DNA of 64,000 nt from Erigeron canadensis (taxonomy: Eukaryota; Streptophyta; Magnoliopsida; Asterales; Asteraceae): positions 48,091,633 to 48,155,632 of the forward strand of contig NC_057768.1 of NCBI RefSeq assembly GCF_010389155.1, given 5' to 3'. Under the pieces are notes generated by a model. That model was not told where the DNA came from. It saw nothing but the letters and a program-made list of their open reading frames with translations, and made no database searches. Position numbers and translations under genes: made by a program. This document shows, piece by piece, positions 36,913 to 47,164 of this stretch; positions within the stretch are counted from its first letter, which is position 1; every line of letters begins with the position of its first letter.

Positions 36913-37872
36913 TGGCTGTCGACAAAGAAAACAAGGAACCCTAGTGCCCACCCGGTTTACGACAATACGAAACCATGGTTGTTTTAAGACTTGACATGTC
37001 TGAAGACGAACGCCTCAATTTAACCCAGAAATACGAAGAGGTACCCCTATTTAGATACAATTAATTGAGTATAATGTGTTTGTTTTTTTAATAATCTGAT
37101 ATGGAACTTGCCTTTATGTTTGACAGTTTCTGATATTTTAGGGTTTATTACATGTAGTTTAACCAGTAAATATTCTTATATTTAAACAATTCGACTTAGT
37201 TCTGTTGCACCACGAGTTCGGGTTGGTGGGTATGTAGATGCCATTTGTAACCTGACCCGTTTAGTTAATTGTGTCGATGAGTTTTACCTCAAACACGTTT
37301 ATTAAATGGGTTACTTGTATTGTCCTGGATGAACTTAAGAAAAGGTTTGTTATAAGTTTTAGAAGATGAGATAGGGACTATTTTGAATGTACATGATATC
37401 CTTTTAAGGTAAACTTGAGTATTTAGGCGTAAAAGTATAAGAAATCGTAGTAAATATATTTTGAAAAATGAAACTGCAAGTATTAGAATTTTCAACTGAA
37501 AGGGGTAGGAACGTTACGACCCTATTCAAAACTATATATTCACTAGACTTAAGCAAGTGGTTGATTATATTTAGATTCAAGAAACAATGTCATGCACCCT
37601 AAGATCGATAATGATATGTATAATTGTTTCAGTTGCTAGTTGCTGGAGGTAGGATGTATGTAGAGGCTTTCAACAGGGGTGTCATCCCCTTAGCATATAG
37701 CATCAAAAAGAAAAACAAAGCCGGTGAGACCAACACTTACTTAGATGGCATATATCTTTTGTTTATGTATTTCACAAAACCTGAATCGCTGGAGGTACTT
37801 GAGACGACTTTGAAGATGGATGATGACGTGATCAGATCATCCACCATTAAGATAAGGAAAAGGAAGTACTAG
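36624..37872 (+). pseudogene. Chloroplast ribosomal protein S6 gene with an in-frame stop
   Basis: Encodes a bS6c (30S ribosomal protein S6, plastid) sequence in two exons, 36624-37040 and 37633-37872, joined in phase. An N-terminal plastid-targeting-like region rich in Ser, Asn and basic residues leads to FSVRAQTLDFSGTFFKGG, an acidic linker, a poly-serine tract encoded by (TCA)n, then the S6 domain: CPPGLRQYETMVVLRLDMSE, LNLTQKYEE, RMYVEAFNRGVIPLAYSIKK, NKAGETNTYLDGIYLLF and the tail IRKRKY. A TAG at 36,942-36,944 interrupts the frame exactly before CPPGLRQYE, where I recall a glutamine (CAG) in functional relatives, so a single C-to-T change may explain it. Everything after the stop is in frame and well conserved, suggesting recent loss, a segregating null allele or a sequencing error. 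Internal ATGs could reinitiate but would lack the transit peptide. Confidence 0.8.
36849..36911. repeat. (TCA)n microsatellite within the S6 coding region
   Basis: Twenty-one TCA units, read as poly-serine in the S6 frame. In the other frames they produce spurious poly-His and poly-Ile/Ser reading frames. Confidence 0.95.
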
Positions 37873-38049
37873 CTTATGCAGATTAAGTTAGATAACTAGG
37901 AAGGATTCTGATGCTAGAAATGTATAAAACACTTTAAATGTTAGGGTTGTTGCGTTTATGTGGTCTATGAAGTACATCTTATTATAATCATAGTACAAGA
38001 AAGGTGATTGAATATTGCAACACTGACCAAAAGGGATATTTAAAGCATT

Positions 38050-39530
38050 TTAGCGATTACAATTGATCATAGAGTTATGATGGCATTCTTCCAAGGTCAG
38101 TCCTTATGAACATACCGAAACCCGATAAAAAAGAGTTTGCAAGTTGCACAAATAAGTCTTCAATCCCCCATATATGAGAACACATGATCCCATAAGTAAG
38201 GGGGCAACCACTAATATTGGGCAAGCTAAGGACGATTCAACTCCAAGTTCCTTCATTTCTTGGTCATGTCTTTTACTAGTTTCTTCATCCATCACTTTGC
38301 TTGTTACAGTGAATGTAGTACTCGTAGAAGATATATGAAGTAATGTAGCTTTGCTACCATAAACTCGATCATTCCAAACAAAATAGCTCGATAAACACCG
38401 AATATTCCACTCTTTGGCCATTGAACCTCCCTCGCCTTGTTCCACCTCTAAGTTTGAACTTAAGAAAGTCTGTTGTACGCTCCAATTAAGAAAAGGCATA
38501 TAGCCAAAACTATAGATTTGAAACTTGTCCATATGGTCAATATCTTATTAACTTACATGTAAAATAGATTGCTACATCATGTGATAGACAACTGGGACTA
38601 ATGGTTTATGTAGACAACTGACAAGTGTGTGGCACCAAATGGCCACACTGCTTAATGGCTGTAACATAAACTTTGCAAAATGGGCAAGAACATGAACCCA
38701 TGCTTGAATGGGGTTTGCTTAGAACCATATCCAATTCGCCTATGGACCTTCTTTGGGTCTGATTGAGCAGGTCATATAGGTTCATGGGTGCATTCCCTGA
38801 AAAGGCAGGCCTCTTTAGTTAAACTAAAATAGACCTCCATCCTTGGCATTTAACACGATATCCTGTGTAAAAGTCCTCCATCATTGATCCATATTTATAG
38901 CTCAATTACACATATCAAGCCATCATTACACATATTTATAGCTCAATTACAATATTGCTTATGGTTACAACAGTTCTATTACGTACCTCATAGCCCCATT
39001 TTGTTTGGACCTCAAAATTGCTGCTAGCTGTCTTATGAGCCTAGGCCAATACTTCACTAGAATAGATTGATTGGTTTTGAGTTTGTTCAACACTTTACTA
39101 GACTAGATTAATTGGTTTTGATTTTGTTCACAGGTGATAGTCGGAATCCATATAAGTCCTATCTTTTAAAAACCACCCAATGCCAACATGAGAAGGCAAT
39201 GTTAAACCATCCAATTACTTTGGTTGATTTTGTGAAATATTTGAGGATATTGAACATAAGCTATGTTGTTGGTTTCCTTTGAAGGATCCAGGAAGTAGCA
39301 AAACACTTCTAGTGGAGTTTTTGGGTCATTTGAGTACATATCAAACAATCTACTGTTAAAATTATTGGTGCATTTGTCATGATTTATGACAAATGTAGCT
39401 AAAACTTACAAAAGATGTAACTAAACTTCCAGAACACGTTTAAACACTCAAATATGTTACCAAAACATTAAGATCACCTGCCTTAAAATTGCGAGGTGTG
39501 GCCTTGCATATTTCCTGTCAAACATAAATA
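38050..39530 (-). pseudogene. Decayed CslG-type gene at the 3' end of the array
   Basis: Remnants of exons 3 to 6 of a CslG-type gene are in the correct order and orientation: exon 6 about 38,050-38,531, exon 5 about 38,640-38,930, exon 4 about 38,985-39,410, exon 3 about 39,440-39,530. The closest match by eye is its neighbour at 40,423-44,314. FNVTSKV is reduced to FTVTSKVMDEE in exon 6, followed by LGVESSL. In exon 5 the Q-x-x-R-W region reads TQRRS, so the essential tryptophan is gone, and stops interrupt that frame. In exon 4 the DCD metal-binding site region is mutated (the segment before GTCATAAATC has diverged). No exon 1 or 2 was recognised. A 142-codon minus frame at 38,104-38,532 is the surviving piece of exon 6. 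Confidence 0.8.
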
Positions 39531-40422
39531 AGTTTTGGGCATCTATATCGTTATGGGGTTTCCTTTTGAATGGACAACTAAGATAATGCCGGTTATACCA
39601 TACGCGACACCTTAATGGCTAAAGGTACGCACAGATTGGTTAACCCAGATGAATGGAGCCCTTGGCACTTAACCCTTATAGAGTTATAGATGGACGTAGA
39701 CATGAACGTGGATAATTGTTGGGTGGTCTATGCATTGGAATGTAGCATCCTAAAGGTTGAATATGTGGACCCACTCCTCATAATGATGATAAGGTAAACA
39801 TTTATATATGTCGATTGCAAGAAGTTCGGATTTTAGTGAGTGCATCTAGGAGTGTGTAAACGTTAAGACAAAATTGTGAACAATACTAATGGGTCCAATT
39901 TGTCTTTTTTTTTTTCTTTTTACATCTAAGGTGGAACGTTTTTGCTTTCAAACACTAGCAAGTTGCCAATAGAAAGAGATTATGAAGCTGGAATTCAAAA
40001 GCACATCAACCATGTAAAAGTTTTCCATTTATGTTAATCACTCACCGCATTTTTTGTCCGTTTGATATCCATAGGATTGAAATGGATGTACTTTCTTCAA
40101 CTATGGCAACCGGACAAAAAGAGTTATGTTCATGCACCATCTCAATACGTTTCCACCATAGGCACTATATAGGTCCAATATGTGCATTGGAGCCATGTCT
40201 TCTCTATATAATAATAGAGGATATCCAAAATATCAAGTTTGGTTCACGAAAGAATAAGAATGGACCCCTCGAAGTTGGAGGGAACAATACTACTTTGTGA
40301 TCATGTGATACTAGTATAGATCGATCCAACATTCTACCATTTATTTACTAAATATATCTCCGTACCTTCTATTATGCAAAACTACATTTAGTAGAGAACA
40401 ATAAGTTTATTGCTACTAATGG
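39531..40422. other. Spacer between pseudogene and intact Csl gene
   Basis: Holds the 3' flank of the intact gene next to 40,422. Around 39,590-39,830 and 39,930-40,300 the plus strand has short coding-like stretches (for example DVDMNVDNCWVVYALECS) that vaguely recall Ulp1-type peptidases of Mutator-like transposons, but frames are broken and I cannot support a call. Confidence 0.3.
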
Positions 40423-43400
40423 TTAAAAGATCAAAGGGGAAGCTATATACAGCATACAAGCAATGGCTATTGACCTTAAAGTTATTTTTAATGGCATTTT
40501 TCCACGGTCAGTCCTAATAAACATGGCTTGGTAAATAGGCCAACCGTTTATTACACCGAAACCGGACAAAAAGAGTTGCACAAATAAGCTTTCTAATCCT
40601 CCATACGTGAGACTTTGCATGATCCCGTAAGCAAACGCGACTAGATTGAGCATTGCAGCAATCGATATGGGGTAAAATAAGGGTGATTCGACTCCAAATT
40701 CCATCATTCCTTGTTCATACCTTGTATTTGCTTCCTTGTCGACCACTTTGCTTGTTACATTGAATGTAGAAGAAGATATTTGTAACTTTGTGAGAGCATA
40801 CTCGGTCATTCCAAATGTATGGCTTGATAGACTCCGAACAATCCATGCTCTTTGGTTATTAAACCACCCCCGTGTTGTCCCACCCATCATTCTGTATTCG
40901 ATAAATTCTTGAAAATATGTTCCAATGAAAGGGAAGGCATAAACTAAAAACCTTGGATCTGAAACCTGGCCAGTGAATATATCAATGGTATAAGATTGTT
41001 AATGACTTATAGGTAAAAATACACCTAAAACAAACTCTATAAATTGGTGTTATATGATGTAGAGTAGTGTCAAAACTCAAAATACCTTGGGGAAAATAGG
41101 AACAGAGTGTAGAAGTGCTAGTTGGGGCAAAAGGGAATATATAACGACTGGGATGCACGGTATGGGCCATAACGCGTAGTTGATGTAGCATAGGTTGTGC
41201 AAAAAGGGCAAGTCATTAAATCCATGTTTCAACGGGCTGTACTTTGCAAAAGCCATATCTAAAACGCCTATGGACCATCTTCGTGTTTGATTAAGCAAAT
41301 CATGAAGATTCATGGGTGCATCTCCTAAGAATGCCGGCCTTTTTGGTAAACAGTAAACTGATCTCCATCCTTGACTTTGAAGACGATATCCTGTGTAAAG
41401 ATCCTCCACCAATGATCCATATCGATAACCCAACTACAGAGTATAAACATGGATAAGCTAATTAGTTTAGAACGATAAGGTCTTGTACTACGCTTACACA
41501 ACTTGGTACTACCTGACTACCCCATTCGGTCCCAACTTCAAAGTCGCTAGTAGCCACCTCATGAGCTCGAGCCAACACTTCGTTAGACTGAATTGATTGG
41601 CATTGGCTGTGTTTAGAAGTACATGATGATGGACTGCCAAAAAAGGAACGTCTTCTAAAAAAGCAACCCGTGCCAGAATGAGAAGGACCAGACAAACCAT
41701 CCAGCCCAGTCTGGTTGATTTGGAATATGAATTTAAACTCGGCACCGTATAAATCATCTTGGTTGATCCCATGAAATAATTGAGGGTATTGAACATAGGC
41801 TATGTTATCAGAATCTTTTGAAGGGTCCATGAAGTAGCACAATGCTTGTAGTGGCGTTTTGGGATCATTTGAGTACATATCACAATCCATAGTCAGGATT
41901 ATTGGTGCATTTGTCATGATCTCGGACACACGAAGCTGAAACAAATAGGAGAGTTGTAACAGTACATCAGCATGCATTTTATTTTATACGAGTATATATA
42001 TAACTCAAATTCCAAAAAACAGGTACTTGTAGGTGTAGTATCTTACCAAAACATTAAGAGCACCGGCCTTGAATTTGTGAGGCGTGACCTTGCGTTTCTC
42101 CCTCGAGACATAAATAAGGTTTGGCATAGGATCACCAAGAATATCATCGTCTGTGGTACCATCTAACAACACCTGCTTTGTTTCGACAAAACAACGAACT
42201 GCTATAAATGACGGAAAGGACAATATATATATCTCAAGTGTCTAAAAGAAGGGGCAATGACCTGCATAACCGTGGGATGGTCTGTTGGTGTGAATTCTAC
42301 ATTCCAGTGATTAAATATGTCGGACCACTTCTCATCCTCAGGATGAACATTTCCGCTGGCTACGGTTGCCTCAACTTTGACTTTCATCTTCTCGTACATT
42401 AACTATTTTTTAACAGTTAAACAATTTCAAATTTTGCCATTTAATAATACATTCGGAAACAACTTTTTACTAATAAGCTAAGTGGAAATAGCGAGTTATA
42501 TGTAAAACATATTTGTGGCCCGGTATCTTATATATGGAGAGTATATAACTATATATATATATATATATATAAAATAAGTTCTGATGATTGTGATTAGACA
42601 TCAACAACGTTTTGAGTATAGTACCAAGTGATGTTTTTAGATGTAAAGTATATATCATCTAGAACATCGAATATTCTTTTAGACATATTAAAATGGTTTG
42701 GATCATCTCATTATTTCGGATGATTAAGTTTTTAACCTGAAAGGTTATATATATCACTTTACAGACTAAAATATTAATATTTTGATTAAACACCTACGAA
42801 AAGTAACGAAGAAAAGTCGGTTAATCTGCCTATATCTACAACGAGAAAAAGATAAAGTGGCATGGGCCAACTGAAATGACATATAAATTTGTTTTTACTG
42901 GTATACTACTTTAAACTATTCCTAAAGAGTAATGCTTATAGAAATTAAATGATTGTCGTTTATGAATTAATCAGTGAACCCTTGTGTTAATAATTAAGAT
43001 TAATTGGTGCATGAAAAGTTTAAAGAAAATAAAAATCCTTTTGCTGTTTTATATTTATTGTAACTTAATCTGTTGTCAATAAAGGAAACTTATTAGTTTT
43101 ACTTTCTAGAGATAAAATACTAATCGTACTTCTATTTTTTAAAAAGATATAAAAATGAAAAATTAGAAAACATTTTCCTTAACTAAACGTGCTCTAAATA
43201 TATGTTGGTAACAGTTAGAGCATTTAAGGGTTAAGTGAAGAGGATTGGTGAAAAGAAAAAAAATATCGATGAATGGTTAAGGGAGGATGATGAAGAAGGT
43301 TAGTGAAAAAATTAAGATAATTATTGTGTTCATCTAGCTAGCTAGGTGAAAAAGGCCAAATGGGGTTGGTTTTCCTTTTATATACTATTTGTTTTATTTT

Positions 43401-44314
43401 GATTAAATATATTGTAAAGTATTGTGCAATATTGTATTTGAAGATGATGGTTAAGGAAGAAAAGCAAAGGTGGCGTTGTTCAAAAGGTGTTGATGAGATG
43501 TAATGAAATAATGTAGGTGAAGGACGTGAACGGTTAAAAATACTCTTATAGACTCATATATTGTTGTTCGTAAAATTGTAAATTTAGGCTAAACATTCTG
43601 AATTCACGTTTTGGATATAAAAGAAGAGTAGTCTAGCTTGTAACTAATTTTATTGTCTTTATTAATACTTCTTATAAATTAGAAAGGTTAAGAATTGATA
43701 CATGATAGTAATACCTTGACTTCACTTGTGTTAGAAAAGTTGGTGTACTGATTGCTGAAGTGAGCTTCTGGGCATCTATCCAATATATTATTCATCTTAC
43801 AATAAGGCAGCCAGTGTTTTGCAAACTTAGCAGCTTCCATAAAAGCAAATAGTGTCAGCTTTGATCCTCCATCGTCCGATAAGTAAACTGATAACTTGTC
43901 AGTTGGGTAATCGTAAGCCATGATGGACAAAGCCGTATTTACCGCCACCATAGGTGGTTCTTTGTATGGATCAGCCGTGCATATAAACACATCCATGTTC
44001 GGATATTTGGTCACATCTTTCGGTAGGTTTTCAGGGAAAGTTTTACGTTGAATCTGGTTTATTTTGAAACCTTGACTAGTGAACCATACAAAGGCTAGCA
44101 CCATGTTTGCAAGTAACATGAGAAGGGAGATTGTGGTGGTGTTGTTGGTTGTTGTGTGCAAATTTAAAACAAGGGACTTGGTTTGATGGTATAAAAGGGC
44201 TATGATCGTGCACGTGTATACGAGTGCATATATACGATTGAGCCATCTCCGACGGAGGACCAACCGACTGTGAAGCTGTGGAAGCTGATGGCTTATTTGC
44301 ATGGTGTGGTTCAA
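40423..44314 (-). CDS. Cellulose synthase-like glycosyltransferase, CslG/CslM type (copy D)
   Basis: Membrane-bound family 2 glycosyltransferase using a nucleotide sugar at the ER/Golgi membrane. Six exons on the minus strand: 43715-44314, 42262-42402, 42047-42172, 41513-41935, 41086-41433, 40423-40965; 727 codons, 726 aa, typical of CslG (720-750). All introns are phase 0. Catalytic signature: DDGG at 147-150, DCD at 306-308, VED with D441, and QTRRW at 479-483. Two N-terminal membrane helices (about 30-48 and 62-80) and about six C-terminal ones frame the catalytic domain. FICTADPYKEPPM and GTGCFFRR are typical CslG wording, so this copy looks closest to the classical CslG group. The acceptor (hydroxycinnamoyl, polysaccharide or triterpenoid) is unknown. 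Another in-frame ATG lies four codons in. The upstream region carries a duplicated 0.28-kb segment. Confidence 0.9.
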
Positions 44315-44410
44315 TTCTTTGATTTAATTTTCAGGTGCGATATCGTTCCTAGTTCCTACTGCTGTACGCAACTACGACTTAATTAATAGTCTTGGCTTTT
44401 GGCCGGTATT

Positions 44411-45224
44411 GGGATATAAAAGTTACAGCGATATGCCAATATCAACTTGAGATATCTAGAGGACTAAAAGACAAATAATGTAGTGATAATTGAAAAAAGA
44501 TTATTTTGCTTTTATGGTTCCCTTTTTTAATTTGTGTATTTTGGTCATTCGGACAAGTGTGGTCAATATATCTTTTGTTTTTGAATGTTGTCAATGACAT
44601 TTTTTTGAGAAATAAATAATTTATCTTTTATATATATAAAAAAAATACAACGTTTTGATGAACGTTAATGCCAAATTGATGACCCTCAAGACTACGACTT
44701 ACCCTCCGTTCCATTTTAAATATCCAAAATTGACTTGCTGAGTCTTTCTTCTCTAACTTTGACCGTAAGTATTTTTGTTTATATAATATAAAATCTAATG
44801 AAAGTTATATCAATGAAAAGTATATCAAAAGCTCAGTCTATTCATATATTTTACATCAATTGATGTATAACACACGTGAAACAATTTACGGTCAAACTTG
44901 CGAAAAAAAGATTTTAAAAGTCAAAATAGGACATTTAAATTGGGACGGAAGGATATAAAAGTTACAGCAATATCAACTTGAGATATCTAGAGGACTAAAA
45001 GACAAATAATGTAGTGATAATTGAAAAAAAGATTATTTTGCTTTTATGGTTTTTTTAATTTGTGTATTTTGGACATATATCTTTTGTTTTTGAATGTTGT
45101 CAATGACATGTTTTTTGAGAAATAAATAATTTATCTTTTATGATAAAATTCAGAGCTTTTATATATATAAAAAATACAATGTTTTGATGAACGTTAATGC
45201 CAAATTGATGACCCTCAAGACTAC
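44411..45224. repeat. Direct duplication flanking a Stowaway-like MITE
   Basis: A segment of about 285 bp at 44,411-44,695 (starting GGATATAAAAGTTACAGC and ending near GATGACCCTCAAGACTAC) is repeated at 44,951-45,224 in the same orientation with small deletions. The gap between the copies is filled by a Stowaway-like element (44,702-44,952). The duplication lies just upstream of copy D and so may duplicate promoter sequence. Confidence 0.85.
44702..44952. mobile_element. Degenerate Stowaway-type MITE
   Basis: Ends CCCTCCGTTCCATTTTAAAT and, inverted, CCTTCCGTCCCAATTTAAAT match the well-known plant CTCCCTCCGTCCC family. TA dinucleotides flank it, as in Tc1/mariner insertions. The interior contains the inverted TTGACCGTAA/TTACGGTCAA pair. 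It sits between the two copies of the direct duplication. Confidence 0.7.
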
Positions 45225-45354
45225 TGTTAACTTTTTCTTTAGTATTTTAGTTAAGCCATCAAGGTACGTATATAGATGTCCATGTCCCATGTTGCTAGGA
45301 AATAGAGAAAACTGGCCAAAAAATTAACAGTCTTTGTAATATTTTATGTTTTTT

Positions 45355-46030
45355 GAACGGCCAAAGGAATATTATTAAATATAACGAACAACTAGCAAGA
45401 TGCTAGTTGTCAGTTTGTCACAATTACATTGTTTAGAGATACAACAAAACCACAAGGTAAAAAAGGACAATATCATTCTCCCAAAAACACAAACATATTG
45501 TCGATGTTTCTCCAGGAACCAAAAGAAAACTTGACCAGCCTCCATGTTAGTCTAGAGCCAGGGGATTAACCAACCAAACATTCCAATGGACAACATTAAT
45601 TTTTCTTATCACGACTTTGTATCCAAAGAAACGATACCGAAACCAAAGAGTTAAAAACTTCCTCACTTGACTCCTTAGTATTATAATGAAGAATAGAGTT
45701 CCAACACTTCCAAATGAGCCACCACCAACAAATAAGTAAAGCCTGTAGCTTGTAACGAGCCATACTTGAGATTTGAAGCTCGGAGCACCAAACCAGAAGA
45801 TCCTCAGGCAAGAGATCGGGTATTTGAATTCAAATCCAAGCACTAAAAAGAGATCTAATATCATAGACAAAGCGACATTGTTTAAAAATGTGCTTGATGT
45901 CTTCCACACCCGCTAAACATATTGCAGACAACGAAAGCTAGAAACATCTATCCCTCTAGCAAATATGTACAGTTCCTTCGCATTCTCCAAAGGAACAAAT
46001 TGAGCTAGCTTTTTGGTATAAGCTTATTCC
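45355..46030 (-). mobile_element. LINE fragment (reverse-transcriptase zinc-binding C-terminus)
   Basis: Minus-strand conceptual translation in interrupted frames gives text like KLAQFVPLENAKELYIFARG and LLICWWWLIWKCWNSILHYN, the style of the zf-RVT region at the C-terminus of plant L1-type retrotransposons. Frames are broken and only this end is present, as expected for a 5'-truncated LINE copy. It lies in the spacer between two Csl genes. Confidence 0.55.
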
Positions 46031-46374
46031 AAATAGTTTTGGTGCAGTTTGTAATATTTGTTTTATTATTTATTTTTCTAAAAATAGTTTGTTTGTAAAA
46101 TTTAATTATAGATTTTTCATAACAAATGGAAAAAAAAATCTTATCAAAATTGCTCATATGAATTAATTGCATCTATGCATGTTTACATCTAAATTATATA
46201 TTTTATTTTAATAATTTGATACAAACGCACATATACACCTATCTATATCTATACCTACTTATAAATAAAATAACTTTTTTTTATTTTTGAAAATATTTAA
46301 TGTTACATTATGCAATATTATAAAAATACATTTTTTTTAAAAATCACCATCTTTTTCATTCACCAATTTAATTA

Positions 46375-46710
46375 TCTATACTATTTTAATTACACTACCA
46401 CTTTCTTAATTCTTTAAATAACTACACTGATCATTATATCAGTCACATTTACTTCAATAACATACATTACTCGTCGTCACTACCACATGTCGTTGTCGTC
46501 ACCCGTCACTACCATATTACCCCGTTGCATTGCCCAGGCAGCAACATGCTAGTCTTAATCAAATAATGTTCTATTCCTTTTATTTTTTAAGTCGTTATCG
46601 TCACTCGTCACTACTATATTACCCCGTCGCATTGCCCAGGCAGTAACATGCTAGTCTTGATCAAATAATGTTCGATTCCTTTTATTTTTCAAGTGTGTGC
46701 CATGTGTCAC
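46375..46710 (+). mobile_element. Helitron relic with tandemly repeated 3' end
   Basis: A 5'-type end TCTATACTATTTTAATTACA begins at 46,375 after host A. A GC-rich 3' end with CGTTGCATTGCCCAGGCAGC and CTAG occurs at 46,549-46,552, and a second copy of the same 3' end follows 102 bp later, with CTAG at 46,651-46,654. The block between is a direct tandem duplication that includes TTGATCAAATAATGTT-like text. No coding content. Confidence 0.5.
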
Positions 46711-47164
46711 ACACACGTGTACATAATCGACTTCCTGATTATGAATAACATCGACTAAAACTATAAAAGATACGACGATTATAGCGTATGGTTTGTTCAA
46801 ACTTTGCACAACGCAAATTTTATTACGCTAAACATATCCAACTTTTTTAGAATGTTTCGCACCATATCCACTGTTGATGGAGGTTAACAGATCGTTAAGT
46901 AATGAAATGTGGGTATAAAATCGTCACATTTTTAAATATCTAAAAAACATTTTCTTTTGACTAGCTAGTGATATCCTAGTATATTTATACCAATAGTCTT
47001 TTATATATAGTTTAACACCAACACTTAAACCAAATGATTTACTCATATTACATCGTCGGGTTTGAAAGATAAGGTAACAACGTTACGTAGGTACAATATA
47101 TTGAACCAAAGAAATATTGTAAAAAGATGCATATTTAATTTTTAAGTAATAATACAACTTAAGT

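Noticed and set aside
36797..36944. Intron that would remove the S6 stop codon (donor GTACAT, acceptor CCCTAG)
   Set aside because: Splice-like bases exist, but joining them shifts the reading frame out of the conserved S6 domain.
36784..36987. Open frame with a long poly-histidine run
   Set aside because: It is the (TCA)n microsatellite of the S6 gene read in another frame; the S6 domain is in the serine frame.
39590..40300. Possible Ulp1-like transposase remnant
   Set aside because: Only weak wording such as NCWVVYALE in broken frames; no reliable motif set.
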